From the NCBI RefSeq assembly GCF_003073045.1, contig NC_037601.1, forward strand, positions 6,355,872-6,419,871: a stretch of DNA of 64,000 bases, in the 5' to 3' direction. This document shows, piece after piece, positions 1 to 12,852 of the stretch. A model generated the notes under the pieces. It was not told where the DNA came from. It ran no database searches and saw nothing but the letters and a program-made list of their open reading frames with translations. Position 1 is the first letter of the stretch; the number at the start of each line of letters is the position of its first letter. The DNA comes from Pomacea canaliculata. Its lineage: Eukaryota > Mollusca > Gastropoda > Architaenioglossa > Ampullariidae. A program made the translations under genes and the position numbers.

Positions 1-348
1 TCGCTGCAAAATGGGGATTAATGAGAAATTCTTGACTTCAAAATATGCGGCATAGAAAAGCAATTTAACAGTAGTATTTAGATTTGCTGCAGTAGGCCGC
101 CATTTTTAAGGGATACTTTAGTAATTGAGGAAAGGGTTTCGGAACCTTTTGGCTTTTTAAAATTTACTTTTTGAAATACTCAGATGAAATGCCTTTGTAA
201 GAAAGTAAAATATAATATTTCCCTATTTTTTCATACTTTATTACTATAGCAGTCATTTATTTTGTTTACAAATAATAAATATCCCTCCAAAACTGAGATG
301 GTATGGAAGTTTAGATTATAGTTTAAATAGATCCCGTTATGATTGCCT
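1..348. other. AT-rich flank, no gene seen
   Basis: No open frame, splice-like exon or recognisable repeat was found here. It is AT-rich sequence running up to the tRNA gene. Confidence 0.6.
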
Positions 349-420
349 TCCCAAGTGGTCTAGTGGTTAGGATTTCGCGCTCTCACCGCGACGGCCGGGG
401 TTCGATTCCCCGCTTGGGAA
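349..420 (+). tRNA. tRNA-Glu (anticodon CTC)
   Basis: A 72-base cloverleaf can be folded by eye. The acceptor arms TCCCAAG (349-355) and CTTGGGA (413-419) pair perfectly, with A420 as discriminator. The anticodon stem TCGCG/CGCGA encloses the loop CTCTCAC, giving anticodon CTC at 382-384, which reads GAG (Glu). The A box (TGGTCTAGTGG) and B box (GGTTCGATTCC) are intact, and a run of T from 424 is a good Pol III stop. No intron. It charges glutamate for translation. All stems pair, so it looks like a functional gene and not a SINE head. Confidence 0.96.
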
Positions 421-423
421 ATA

Positions 424-432
424 GTTTTTTTT
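424..432 (+). terminator. Pol III terminator of tRNA-Glu
   Basis: A run of T begins four bases after the tRNA 3' end, the usual RNA polymerase III stop. Confidence 0.75.
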
Positions 433-1562
433 CTCACTCTTTTCTTAGACAACAAAATAAGTACACTTTCTTACTTTTTCTACGACTTACGTGATTTGAT
501 TGAAATACTATCGTGTTCGCGATCTTCTTGAGTTCCACGCTCTATCCTGTGAAGCGTTATATTTGCTTATTAAGTGTCCTTTTTGTTATTATTATTATTA
601 ATCCTTCCTTTTTCCCCGTTTCATTCTCTAGGTCAGTCTAGGACCTGCTAAATGTTAAAACTGTCCGAAATGTTTTAATGTTGTCTCTTCCGTCTCTTTT
701 GTTGACTGCATGTTATTTTTATCGTCTGCCCGTCCTTCAGTTTTTTTGTCTCTTTTTCGGTTCTTCTGTTGTCTGCCTCCAAGTACCGGACTTTCTGCTG
801 GACCACTCAGGACTGTCCTGATTTCAGCATAGCCTGAACTTTACTCAGGTCATTTGTCCCCACGAAGATAAAGCTAAGGCAGCTTATGCGAGCAAGCCTC
901 CCCAGACTTCAAATTTCTCCTCCCACTCCGCGCCCCTGGAACAAAGTTCTGTATAGTCTAATTGTGCTCACACTTACAGAGATGGCGAAGGTTTAAATCT
1001 CAGTCTGACAGCTGGTCTGTTTCGCGCTGCTTACTTGATGATTTCATAGTTCTTTTGCTTCGGAAAAAAAAGACGATAATTTCCTCTCTTAGAGAGCGAG
1101 TTCAGATAATGATCGGTATACTAAATGCTCCCTGGGCCACAAGTGACGACATGTTACAACATATAAGCACTAAGTGTTCATCACCCTCCCCCCTCTCTTC
1201 AAACGAAAGGAGAGAAAAAAGTTCTCGATCAGTCCCTGTCAACACCACCTTTTTCGGAATTCTCTCTCTCTCTTTCTCATTTGCTCGCTTTCTTACCCTC
1301 ACGACCCTGTTTTTAATAATTTTTTCAAGAGCTGGGTTAATGACCTTGATACTATATATATGGTGCGCAGGTGTCAAAACGTGTCAAACGTTCCTCTCAG
1401 CTTAATTAACACCTGATCATAGACCACATCTTAATTTTCACTTTAGAAACTCTTTTTCGACGAGCACAAAGCTGTGTGTGACGATTTTTTTAACCTTCTT
1501 CCTCCTCATTCCCCTCCCATTCCTTCCCTTCCTCCCAAACGACCTCCCCCACCCTGCGTGTC

Positions 1563-1689
1563 ATGGAGGGGGACAGATCGCCACGTCGCCATCGGTTCAG
1601 TGGCGCCGCAGGCAAGCGATTCAGAGAGATAAGGAACACCAGTCGGAGTTTGAGAGACTGGTCTCAACCTGCCAATTCATCTGTTTGTG
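1563..1689 (+). other. Possible upstream exon (uORF or unrelated 5' exon)
   Basis: An ATG at 1563 opens a 42-codon basic stretch (MEGDRSPRRHRF...) that runs straight into a good donor, TGTG|GTAAGG at 1690. The tyrosinase start exon has a usable acceptor at 4634 (pyrimidine-rich ...TTTTGTAAG). Joining the two would place a stop (ACT TAA) just before the tyrosinase ATG, so this would be a 5' leader exon with an upstream ORF rather than coding sequence. The link is inference; there is no homology support. It may equally belong to nothing. Confidence 0.25.
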
Positions 1690-3170
1690 GTAAGGAATCC
1701 ACTTTTCATTTCTCACTTCGGAGGAACAGTGAATATCGCTAGATAAATTGTGTTATTTGCCAGTGATGCTCATGTCGACTGTAGACTTATGACATCTTAG
1801 AACACAAGTACAAGAAGTTCATTAACATAACGTCCACTAATGCTGCAAACATTTTTACAGTTAATTACTCAACACGAAAATTCAAAACCTAGTTCCTTCA
1901 GCTGATGTATGAAGACATTTGGTTAGGAATTATATTACACTGCAATATAAGATCACAACATACGTCGTTGTTTCCTAAAAGTTATTGCATTTACCATTTT
2001 TTATTTTTTTTATTTGTTTAGTTTGATAAACAAACCTTTCTCACATCAGATGTTCCTCGATTGGGTTTTCGTCCCAATAAATCCGTTGTTAAGATGAAAA
2101 TATTGTAAGACGAAAATGTATTAATAACCCTAACTTACCGAATACCATAGTTTAGCCTGGCCCTAAACGTACTCAAAACACTTGTATTTATTTGAGCAAA
2201 CGTTAACGAAAAGGGAAGTGGTTGTGAGGAGTGTAAAATTCATACTCTGTCTCCGTTGTTTTTTTTTCTAAACATGATTTGGTCTTCGGACATATTGCCT
2301 ACAAAGAGCAACCAGACTTTTTTTATTTTTATATTATTATTTTTTTATTTTATATTATTTTTATTTATTATTTTTAGTTTTTTTAAATTTTTTATTATTA
2401 ATATATTACAAACACAGCCGTATTACATAGCTAGCTGCCACATTCCTAATGCCACAATGATCATCTAGTTTTACAATGATAAAAACAACATTGCCAATAT
2501 TGCATGATACTTTAGTAAGCTTCTGCCACCTGAACTGTTGGCTGGAATGAAACACAGCTTGAAAAAGTTTAGCTCAGAAATGACTGATCTTAACAGTAGT
2601 ACATTGTTTTTGGTTGATTCTATACCTTATACTGTATATTGTAAAGAAATGTATATTTTATGTTATCTATATCTTATAGCAACCTGGCTGTCGGTGGCTA
2701 TGCAACAATTAAATATACTCCATGGCTGTTGGTCAAGATGGTTCGCTATTTCACTTACAGACGCGTCAAGTAGATGGGAAGATGCGGATTAATAATAATA
2801 ATCATAAAAAAATTAGAAGACTACACGAAAATCGAAAATAATTTTCTAAGAGATTTATGCACCGCGATGTCGAATCGAGAATGAGAGCACACCGCTTGAG
2901 TACACGTTATCACATCTCGATGCAGTCAGAACTTAATGAGGAGCTGTTGCCCGTGCGAGGTCGTTAAACCGACACGAAGTTTGGCATGGCTCATCAATCA
3001 TGCGCTTCGTTAATGATGCTGCCATAAATGGCCCACTTGAAGGAAGTATCTCCAAAAGTTGACAAATGTTTATTCATCAAAATGAGATTTATTTTTAGTT
3101 TCGCTGTGGTCTGATACAGTCTATAATGAAGTACATATTTGGATAATATTGTTGCAGTTAAAGATTTTGG

Positions 3171-3212
3171 CTGATTAATTAAATGAAATTGGCTGATTAA
3201 TTAAATAAAATA
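3171..3212. repeat. Tandem duplication, two ~22-bp units
   Basis: The unit GGCTGATTAATTAAAT occurs twice back to back with its A-rich spacer. Simple local duplication. Confidence 0.7.
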
Positions 3213-4649
3213 GGGTTACAATGCATGGCTAGTAAAATAAAGTGAAAGGAGGTTATGGGGCAAACGATAGTACTCTTTGTTTGACTGGTTAACATCCTCT
3301 GACTTCTGGCCACTCTTAGTGGTGATAATATTAAATAATAATAATAGAGCATAAGAAAATGGCGATCTTATGACGAATAAAATTATATGACACATTAAAA
3401 ATTGCAACTCACCACCTAGTGTACACACCCATGCTCACACACATAAGACGCTATCGCAGCACGCGCACACACTCGTACACAAATATATATTGACGCAATC
3501 ATGTACAGAATGTGTTAGTTATGATATCTGTAACAACAGAAAAACCTGGGGTCACAAGCACAGTCACGTTAGCTGGGTGCTAATACCTATATCAGTAAGC
3601 TAAAATGCTTGTAAAACATAATCAATTGATGCTATTCTTTAGCTTCTAGGGTGACTGTGCATGGTCCCTTTCCAGATGGTTTCTTCGGTGCTTACCTCTG
3701 TAGCCTGTTGGGGGTCAAGTGAATAACACATGCATCCTGATGTGCAGTCATCTCAGTTTATTTATTTAGTAACTGCCTAGTCAGCTCAGTGTCTTGAATC
3801 GGCAGGGATATTTTCTACTTAGTATCTAACCTGTCAGTGTAGCCACTTAATGTCCTTCAAACTACAAGCCAACGAGTGCTTCTCTTCCTCCTTTTCCTTC
3901 CTGAACACAATCAAGTCGTTTATTTTCTCTTTTTAAACATTATTTTCATTTATTTGCACCTGTCATTGGGTGGCTGTCTCAAGCGCAATTTAACGCTGTA
4001 CTCATGAAAAGAAATATTTTTCCTCATAAAATAAAAGTCGCAGCAGCAGGTGATGAATGCCATCATGGTGACTTCAAGTGATGTCACTTCCTTGTAGCTT
4101 CCCGTGCTTTTCGCTAGAGGGTGTTACATAGACTACAGCTGGCGGACGTGCTTCTTCGCGCGATTTAAATTATGCTGGCAGGACCTCGTAACATACAGTT
4201 CGCATCCATCTTGTTTGCCATGTCCACGAGTTCTACATTTTTTTTTTTAAATATTAAAAATCACAATAACTTTTATATCAACATGTTCTGCCAATAAAAC
4301 GCATCCCCTCCTTTTTTTGCTTGGTTACTCAATTTTAAACGCCTACTGCAGTTACTTACATTGTAAAAAAAAATACTGGTAGTATTAAAGTACATGTATT
4401 ACTTTTTTGCAGCACATGAGTCCTGCTTTAGAAAAAAAAATTGAAGTGTTTAAATGACATTTGGAACAAAATAATCAAGATATTTTCTAAATCTGCATGT
4501 CTTATGAACCGCGGTTGTAATTTTGTGACTTCTTTTCCTTTCGTTTTTCTTTTGCTTCTAACTAACGAGATCTAAAATTATAAGTTTTATTTAATTTTTA
4601 ATAACCAGTCGCTTTATTTTCTTTTGTAAGGTCGGTACTGCAAGACTTA

Positions 4650-7600
4650 ATGGCGGCCCTGCTGTCGCTGCGGCTGATGACACTGGTGGCCGTGTTCGTG
4701 ACGACGTTGCTTCCACCATGTGTTGACCCCCAGTTTCCTTCAGCCATCACCACCCCAAATGTAAGAGATTCGTTACGACTGGTTAATATTCTCATCCGTC
4801 GACCCATCGGACCGGTCAGCGTCAGGCGGGAATGCCGCATGCTCAACACCTCGGAGTTCGAGCGCATCACGGATGTACTAAACAGGGCTAAGCGGGATAC
4901 GGTAAGCGAGGAGAGGGTAGCCTCTTTTTAAAATCATTTAATTAAAATTTAATTTGTTTTGAAAAGAAAAAATAATGCGTTTAGTAGGCGCAAGAAAAGC
5001 CACTATTATCTTGTTTTTTTTTCTTCCGGGAATTCCGGTTTTCTTTTCCCGGTCCCACTCCTCTCATAGTGCGAAATCACATAGATGGAAGAATTTTTCG
5101 CCAATTCAAGCAGCCAACCAGACCTTGCAGAAGTCATCTTAAAATTCAGAGTGTCACATTAATCAACATACAACACAAATGGACACTTACCTCTTCAGCT
5201 TGAAATCAAAGAGGCCAGAAACTAAACCAGTAGAAGACAACTAAATGCGTGCAAGGCTGACAGGATCAGAGTGTACAGAATAAAACAAGCAAACAAACAA
5301 ACAAAAACCGTTGAGAATCTTACCCGCAGTCAGATGTCATTATTATATATTTTGAGAAGTGGACAATATAGTGCAATGCTATAATGATTCATTTTGTTCT
5401 TGAAGTCTCATCACGTGACCAGCTTGCAGTTTCTTCAGTATGGGTGTGCATGTAACCCTGTTTGGCAAGCAGGGGCTTGTGTCTGAAAAGCTTTTTCTTA
5501 ACTGGCAAGCATTCCTAGATCCAAACCTGCTCCGTTCAACATTGTTATCCTGTGTGATTCTCAGATATACCTGCAATAATTTCACTTCAGCGAAATGATG
5601 AAACGTGACTATATATTGCTTGATTTTTGAATTCTGTCTTGTTATTTCTTTTTTGTATCTTCAACCTCTAGAGAGTTCGACCAAATGTCTACGATGCCTT
5701 CGCCTTCTTGCACGCGAATCCAGACGTCAACGTCGGCGCCCACCAAGGCCCCGGATTCCTACCATTTCATCGGGTTTTTGTCTTCTTGTAAGTTGAATGC
5801 ACTCAAAAACATCAGCCCCCGATGATGATATTCAAAATCTAAGCAGATACATTATACAAAGTAAACAAAACCTAACCATCTGAGAAAGTGTGTACTCTGG
5901 TTGGTCTGTAAATGTCTATTCGGGTGTAATTTTTCTTTCTAATGACTGAGTAAACCAACCAACCAACCACAACCAACCAACCAACCGACCGACCCACCCA
6001 CCAACGCATTCCTTTCGGCGACATTCATCCCATTGTTAGAGGTGGCTTTAGTAGGTTCTGCCTTCATCAATCTCTTCTTGGAAGTCATCTTCGTCCCATC
6101 AACTACCAATAACACGAGGATTAACTATGCCATCGCCTCTTTTCTATCATATCAGGTTCGAGAAGCTTCTGCGCATGTACGACCCCACGATCTCCCTCTG
6201 CTACTGGGATTCGAGCCTCGAGCCCACCCTGCCCGCCTCCTCTCCCACCTGGACATCCCGACTTTTCGGCACCCCTAGCGGAGTGGTACAGAGCGGCTTT
6301 GCGGGCGGATGGATGACTCCTCTCGGCCCTCTGACCCGCAACGTGGGGCAAGTGGGCAGGCCCTACATCGCTCAGGTACCTCGGGGGTCCGTTTGTGGAC
6401 GCACTCGATCTACCGCGACTATATCTTGTGTCCTTCAGACATAAAAGACTTTGTGTGGCCCTGGATGGAATTTAAAAGTTGACACAGTAGCAACATTTCT
6501 ATTGCACATCATTAAAGTTCCTCGCCCTCACACACGCACGTACAGAAAATAGTTCACTAGCATAGGTAGACACGCGCATACATCAACTCACAACGCTTGT
6601 CTCTCTCTCTCTCTCATACACAGAGGTACAAGCATACGCGCATTCACACATACAAAAGTTCCCTCTCTCTCTTTCTCTGTCTCCCTCACATACACAGCCG
6701 CTCCCTCAAAGAAAAAAAAAGACTTAGAGGCAAGAATGTGAACATCGTTCAAGTCGTCATGGAGATTGCCCCCCTCTCTCAACATCTACCCACCCCCAAA
6801 AACGAGCATCTGTACATTAAAGCTTCTCATTTTTAAATTCTTGAGTCAAATGATTACCTTAAAAAAATACGCAAACGCACCAATTGTGCATGTAAATGAC
6901 CGGCACATAATTAATTAATTTGATGACGCACACTCCCTGTCTGTGCATGCTGCAAATTTCCAGATCCTTCTTCAGTCTCGTTACACGCAATACACATATC
7001 TCTCACTATGTCTTGTGGATGACGGAATGTGTTCCAGGACCTGGAGAGGATCCTACAGCGGGACTTTCTGGGAGAGATCTCTTTTCCTGCCGGCGACGTT
7101 GACAACAACTTGGAGGAAAAGCACAACTACGTCCATTCTTTTGTGGGTGGTCTCATGGGACAGGTGCGACCTTGAAATTTCTCTGAGTTTGAAAGTCATT
7201 GACTTGTATTGGTTTTTTTCGACTCTTGTTTTTTTTAGCAAATTTTTCCTCAGTAAGTTAGTATTCTTTTCTATTTCGTGGATCAGCATTTAAAAAAAAA
7301 TCAGTATTTTATCAAGCGTTCGAGTACTTCCAGCATTTTGTATTTTTGTTGATGTTTATTTTAAACTACATGCAGTCCTCTTTCTCTTCTGTAGATATTT
7401 TTGTATATATGTTCCCGTTCCCATGACCGAATAAATGTCCTCAGGTAGAGACAGCCTCATACGACCCCATTTTCTGGTTCCACCACACCATGGTCGACTG
7501 CCTGTACGAACTGTTCCGCGAACAGCAGCGCAAGAAGGGCATCAACCCCATGCGGGACTGGCCGGCGGACTACGGGGAACCCGCCCACGCTCCCTTCGCC

Positions 7601-8089
7601 GCCATGCGCATGGGTCGCCTGCGGATGATCGACGGCGCCAACGACTTCTTCACCAACCGCACCTTCCGCTGCCTGCCGTCGCCCATCTTCTGCACCTCCA
7701 ACGCCGACTGCGGCGCCTACATGCGTTGCAACCCGGCCACCTCCCGCTGCTTGTCCGACACGCTGGACGTGGTGCCGGCCAGCTCGGGTGCAGCCAGCGA
7801 CCTGAACACCCTGCTGAACGGCCTGGGTGGCCCGAGGTCCGTCAACAACCTCCTCAACTCCGCCCCGGCCCGCGGCTTCAATCAACTGTTCCAGGCGCCG
7901 TCGCTGGACGCTCTGAGCGCCAGCAGCTTCTTGCAGAGCATCGGCGACTCCAGGTTCGGAAGCGGGACGCTGGGAAGCAGTGTCTTCTCTAGGGGTCGTC
8001 TGCCACCAGCAATCTATTTTCAACAGGCTTCAATAACGTCTGATGACATCTTGTTCTTCTTGGCTATTTTCCCCCGCAGATTGTTCTGA
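4650..8089 (+). CDS. Tyrosinase (type-3 copper phenoloxidase), secreted, molluscan type
   Basis: Five exons, all phases agreeing: 4650-4901, 5672-5787, 6156-6375, 7038-7163, 7445-8089; predicted 452 aa. Residues 1-28 are a clear signal peptide (hydrophobic core LMTLVAVFVTTLL). CuA lies in exon 2: His98 (FAFLH), His108 and His117 in AHQGPGFLPFHR. Exon 3 carries LLRMYDPTISLCYWD, the family's YWD element. CuB is split: HNYVH in exon 4 (His225, His229) and DPIFWFHHTMVD in exon 5 (His251/252). After CuB come a DWPADYG segment and a Cys-rich stretch (five Cys between about 296 and 326), as in molluscan shell and pigment tyrosinases, which oxidise phenols and protein tyrosines to quinones outside the cell. 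The tail after residue ~335 is Ser/Gly/Asn/Leu-rich with no membrane anchor. The last ~40 residues are uncertain: a pyrimidine-rich AG just before 8081 could be a further acceptor. Single-copy here; which tyrosinase paralogue it is cannot be said. Confidence 0.9.
5947..6004. repeat. (AACC)n microsatellite in tyrosinase intron 2
   Basis: Imperfect AACC/GACC/CACC tetranucleotide run between exons 2 and 3. Confidence 0.85.
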
Positions 8090-8591
8090 CAGGGGCTTGC
8101 TTAGAGTTTCCAACAACAAAAAGTAAACGAACTCATTTATTGTAAAAGGAAAACTTTGAAAAATCATACCGTTAAACAAAATTTCTGTATCCATAAAAAA
8201 ATATTTAAAGAATTGAAGCCAAAACTTGCTTCTCTTCGTTGTGTACCTGTGTTAGTTTGGGTTCAGTTGAGGTGTATATGTCTGTGTGCATGCATGCTTT
8301 TGCTGTCTGTGTGTTTCTTCTGTTCTTGACTATACAATACAAGGCATTTCAGCGTACTACTTTTTATGCAAGGTTCGCCTGCTATTTACTGGCTCAAACT
8401 CAAATAATCTCTTAATTCACAGTGACCTGCTCTACATTTCCTGAAACTTTTCTTATCGCCGAAGATCTCAAGCTCTGAAAGCCACGAGGCGACGACAAGC
8501 ACACCTGACACGCAATCTTTTTTATTGCCAACCGTTTAAGATCACGCAGTTTCGCATTGCCTCGTTGTATAGAAAGGCAGTGACTGGAAAC

Positions 8592-8597
8592 AATAAA
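8592..8597 (+). promoter_or_regulatory. Candidate poly(A) signal of the tyrosinase
   Basis: AATAAA about 500 bases after the stop, followed by a second overlapping AATAAA-like hexamer. It would give a 0.5 kb 3' UTR. Position only; cleavage not shown. Confidence 0.4.
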
Positions 8598-9029
8598 ATA
8601 AACCGTCTAGGAACACCAAGGAGTGTTGTGTAACTCTAGCCACAGTCGAACAGGCGGTTTCCTAGGGTTTCATTTTGTTTCTTGCTCGAAGGCCATTATC
8701 TACCTGTCAATTCTTACGGTAACAGAACTCGATCGAGAGGCGTTCCTGGTGGATCGTGTGACTGTGCGAGTTCTTGCATGTTGACGTAACCTGCCACGTT
8801 TAGCGGATGTCAAGGTGCACATGGTGTGTGTGTGAAATACCTGTGTATCTCCTCATTTTTTACAAGTTCCAAGTACGCCAAGCCCTTGGCGCGAGGCAAG
8901 TCTGCTTGAATGTATTGTGCGTGCGCAATCAAGTAGATACAGAAACGTATTTCAACTGAAATTTATAGAACACAATTGAAGTTGTAAGAAAAGGTGTGTG
9001 TGTGTGGTAATCCTTTCAACATATTCATG

Positions 9030-9259
9030 TCTCTGCTGGGTTCTGCGCTCGTTTCTTCATCTGTATTAAAAAAATTTTGTCTTCCAGTCAGTACTATAAC
9101 AAACAAACAAACAAACAAACAAACAAACAAACAAACAAACAAGCAAGCAAGCAAACAAACAAGCAAACACAAACTGAAGGGCTCATGGAAAAACTGTCAG
9201 AGTTAAGAAGGGGCTTAGACTGCTCGTACACAACTGCTTAGTCGCTTAAACATTTTGAA
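9030..9259 (+). repeat. Dispersed repeat, copy 1
   Basis: Shares a series of blocks in the same order with 16634-16800: TCTCTGCTGGGT, GTTTCTTCATCT, TCTTCC-GT-AGT, then a CTGTCAGAGTTAAGA / CTATCAGAGCTAAGA block, GACTGCT, ACTG-TTAG and ACATTTTGA. An AAAC microsatellite has expanded inside this copy. No coding capacity; probably a SINE-like or other short interspersed family. Confidence 0.65.
9100..9170. repeat. (AAAC)n microsatellite
   Basis: About 17 AAAC/AAGC units inside dispersed repeat copy 1. Confidence 0.9.
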
Positions 9260-10418
9260 AGAAAGATGAAATGTAGCCATTATTTTCATCACCAGATAGA
9301 AACATCATTTAAAAAAAAAACAGAAGAACAAAGACTCAAAATGGAGGAGAATGAAAAAAAAAAACAACCTAAAACACAAAACTGCATATTAACTGCCATT
9401 AAATTAATAAAATGTATATTTTACAATATCAAGATAATTTTCATCATGCAGAAAATTTATGAATGACCTTTTAAAATAACATAATTCACTAGATACTGAC
9501 ACGATTTCCGAAGTTGGTGAGCTAAAGAAAATGGTCCCAATGAAAGAAATACGCGAATCAATAAATCTGTAGGCAACATTTATTAAAGGTGATATAAAAA
9601 CTGTATCGAAAGAAAGTGTGGAAAGAAATAAAAGAAAAGATATGTTTGAATGAGCAGCCAGTTAGTGGAGCTGACGTAAGGTCTCTTGAAACCAAGGAAC
9701 CACTTGACGAAAGCCATGCTGATCTGTGGACATTGATAGGTGTTTACTGGAGACCGCTACAGAATAAACAGAATATTATTCAACACTCCAGTGGAGAATT
9801 TTTATGGTGTTTTTATACGGTGTAAGAAATATTACATTCCTCAAAATTTATCTAAAAATAATCTATTACAATATCAAACAAATATCAGCCAATTTAGTTT
9901 GGGTACTGCACACATTTCCGAACAGTAGGGTACACAGACTGATGACTCTTTCTGTTAAAAGAACGATTCTTTGAGCTTGACAGAGAAGAGTAAAACGCGC
10001 AGTATATGGACCCATCACACAAAACAGAAAATAATTCCTGAAGACAGTGTTAAACGTTTCTAACACCTCTTTCATTTTGAGCGAATTGTATTGCTTGAAC
10101 AGATGAACAGTTAGCGACCATTCTAAAGACGTTTTAATCATTGTTGTTGGTAACCATTTGAACTCGTTGGTCTTTCCTTTGTGCCTGGAAATTAGGATCG
10201 CTTGGTAACATTTCCGCTGTCGACATGATTAAAATATCCGACATTAAAAATATTGGTAGTATAGAACTACCGTTGTATCATGGTTTTACTCTTCAAGATC
10301 AAAATTTGGGTTACTGACTGAGTGCCAGATTACCAGACGTTCTGTAGATTTCCTCATCTGTTGTTTATCAAGATATACGACAATAACTATATTTTAACTA
10401 ACGCTATATATTAGTTGT

Positions 10419-10424
10419 TTTATT
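10419..10424 (-). promoter_or_regulatory. Candidate poly(A) signal of the alpha-kinase remnant
   Basis: AATAAA on the minus strand, about 200 bases beyond the stop at 10625. Confidence 0.35.
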
Positions 10425-11118
10425 TTTGTTTGTGTTTGTTCTGTACAGAATAATTGTAGGAAAGCACCGAAAATACTTTCTTTCATCGTCATCAGAAGTC
10501 GGGGTTTGTGCACAGCATGTTTAGTTTCAAAGGGTGTCACCATTCGCACGGATCTATCACTGATATAAATACGACTCATTCATCCATTGGACACTCAGGT
10601 CTCAGGAGTTTGCACTTAACGAGGTTAGAAGCGCGTGGTTTCGAAGGTCGGCGCTGACGGAACCTTGGGCACGTACGACAGATAGGGGGGGATGGAAGAA
10701 GTGTAAACGTTGCAGTTCCTTCGGGGGTTCTGAACGCGCCTCACGCCCCCTACAGTCCCGTGCACCTGCAGCCTATCAGCCACCATGTACTCCCGCCCAT
10801 GACCTCTGTCCTGACCTCGGGCCGAGGAGGGCACGTCTGGGCCTGGCCAGGAGCTGCAGATGTTGTTGCAGCGGTGTGATGTGAAGAACTCGGTGATCCC
10901 TGGCGACCCACCGTCTGTCCGGCCAAAGGCGCGGCGTGAGGAATGGATGGTAGGGGTGGTGAGCTGGTAGCTCGCGTCCACTTTCACGCCTTGCAGGCCA
11001 CACACCACCAGTTCTCGGGTGGCATGCCAGGTGTAGTGCGAGAAGGCCTGCGTCACATCCGCTTTTCGACTCGGGGTTCACCCACCCAACGGTGGAGTTA
11101 AAGGTCTGGAAGCTCCCC

Positions 11119-11120
11119 TG

Positions 11121-11175
<55 letters not shown>
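11119..11175. repeat. (TCAA)n microsatellite at a splice acceptor
   Basis: About 14 TCAA units on the plus strand. On the minus strand this is (TTGA)n ending in TTGACAG, directly against exon 3 of the alpha-kinase remnant. Confidence 0.9.
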
Positions 11176-11584
11176 CATACCTGATGGTTAGCCAACCAAG
11201 CAACCATTCAGCGATGACCAGCTAAAGACTCAAGTTCAGCATGTCAAGGCGTTGTCTGTCACTCGTTCGTCAGTTTGTGAGTAGTCACTTAAGTTATCCG
11301 AATCTTCTCCTCTTCTATTTCTAACAACATCGAACATTGATAAAATGAAACATAAATTGATAAAGAAGGGGATCCATCTCCCATCGGACAGCCGATTCTG
11401 TGTACCTCAGAACCAACAGACTGAGGCTGTCCTTCGTTGTTTCGGCTATGCGACTTCTAAATGTTACTACGTGCGAATGAATGCATCCGTCTGAACTATG
11501 AATGTATATGAGTCTGTTTGGTGGATATGGGTATGTTGTGGCATTGTTTTGTACTGACCCGAATTCCCCTCTGGGATAAAGTCT

Positions 11585-11652
11585 TATCTACTTCAGTGGT
11601 AGACAGAAAATCGAGAGGTTCCCAGGTTCAATCTTCGGTGTCCTATATATAT
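11585..11652 (+). repeat. Possible tRNA-derived SINE head
   Basis: A box-A-like TCAGTGGTAGA is followed about 30 bases later by a box-B-like GGTTCAATCTT, the spacing of a Pol III promoter in a tRNA-derived SINE. No full cloverleaf. Family not identified. Confidence 0.3.
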
Positions 11653-12779
11653 CTACACACACACACACGCTTCCTTTTTTTTTTTTAAGTAAGGAATGGT
11701 TCATAGTTCGAAGTTTGAACCATTTGCCATAGACACTGATGTCTACTGCCACTACGCTAGGAATTTTTTGTTAGACTTTCATACATTGTAAAATGATGTG
11801 CTTCGATGGCATCTAACTTTCGTTTTCGTACAAAACCGTATCTTCCACCCAGGCTCCTCCAAGATCGAAGGCAATGGTCTCGTTCTTTGAGAGATATCTT
11901 AGGGTGATCCCCCTGATTGGACAACATTTTACGTCACTGATTTCCTCTCTGATCGGCCAGCAAATTTGATTTTTAGATTTAAAATTTTTTTGTCGGTAAG
12001 GGATCGAACGGATGTATGCGGGTGATGCGGAAAATTATTCTTAGTCTGCAGGTCCAGACTGTCTGTAGTAATAGGGACATCATTAGAGTGACCAAAATTA
12101 AATCAAACTCATTACAGCAGCTATCTCAGGACTAAGACAATCGTACACCAGCTCAGACGCTTAGCTTACATAAATTTTTTAAAACACAGATACCTCAATG
12201 AAATTTTCGATAAACACCATTTCGCCTTTCTGTAACTTTTTGTCGTGTGGCTTGAAAAGTCTGATGAGGGGAGTAAAGTCTGACACTGTTTCCATTTCAG
12301 CCATGACGGGCCACGCAAACGTGATGGCTCGTGATTTTACGAGATCGTTGAACTCGTTGGACAGTACTTGCGCCTTGCGCATAATGGTCTGTGTTTCCAA
12401 CCAGTCTACTTCCTCGCCCGGGGCGTCCAGTTTGGCTTTGACCACGCAGAACTCTCCCCTTCGTGGGCCGATACCATTGATAATTCCTGAAATAAAAAAC
12501 GGCGGCAGTAACAGTATAACTAGTAGCAAAGAAAGAAAAAAAGCTAAAAGAGAAAAATAAAAAATAGAAGAAAGAATAAAGAAATTAAGAAACAAATTGA
12601 ATGATAAAACTACAGAGGGAGTGAAGACTAGAAATTAAAAAAAAAAAAAACACTCCGACGATTCAAAGTAAAGAAATTGAAAAAAATAAAAAGGAACAAA
12701 CGTAAAAAGACCAAATAAAGGCAAGCAAGAAATTCATTTTGAATTGAAAGTAAGCAAGAAAGAAGAACCCCCCCCCAAA

Positions 12780-12852
12780 AAAAAAAAAAAAAAAACAAAC
12801 AAAACAAACAAACAAACAAACAAACAAACAACAAACACACACACACACACTC
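12780..12852. repeat. A-rich, (AAAC)n and (AC)n compound microsatellite
   Basis: C run, A run, AAAC units and AC units in succession, inside intron 1 of the alpha-kinase remnant. Confidence 0.85.

Larger units (their letters stand above)
433..4634. other. Gene-poor stretch upstream of the tyrosinase
   Basis: About 4.2 kb with no protein gene I recognise. It holds CT-rich tracts (1255-1290, 1485-1550), T-rich runs around 2250-2400, a short tandem duplication at 3170-3210 and a CA-rich patch near 3430-3480. Open frames here are low-complexity or random. A single candidate upstream exon at 1563-1689 is listed separately. Confidence 0.6.
8600..10418. other. Intergenic spacer between tyrosinase and alpha-kinase remnant
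   Basis: No gene recognised. It holds one copy of a dispersed repeat (9030-9259), an AAAC microsatellite, and AT-rich sequence. Open frames of 60-90 codons here lack domains and splice context. Confidence 0.55.

Noticed and set aside
962-1405. 147-codon open frame near the left edge
   Set aside because: Built on CT-rich low-complexity sequence, no domain, overlaps other similar frames.
7457-8023. 188-codon open frame on the minus strand
   Set aside because: Antisense shadow of tyrosinase exon 5, where GC-rich codons keep the other strand open.
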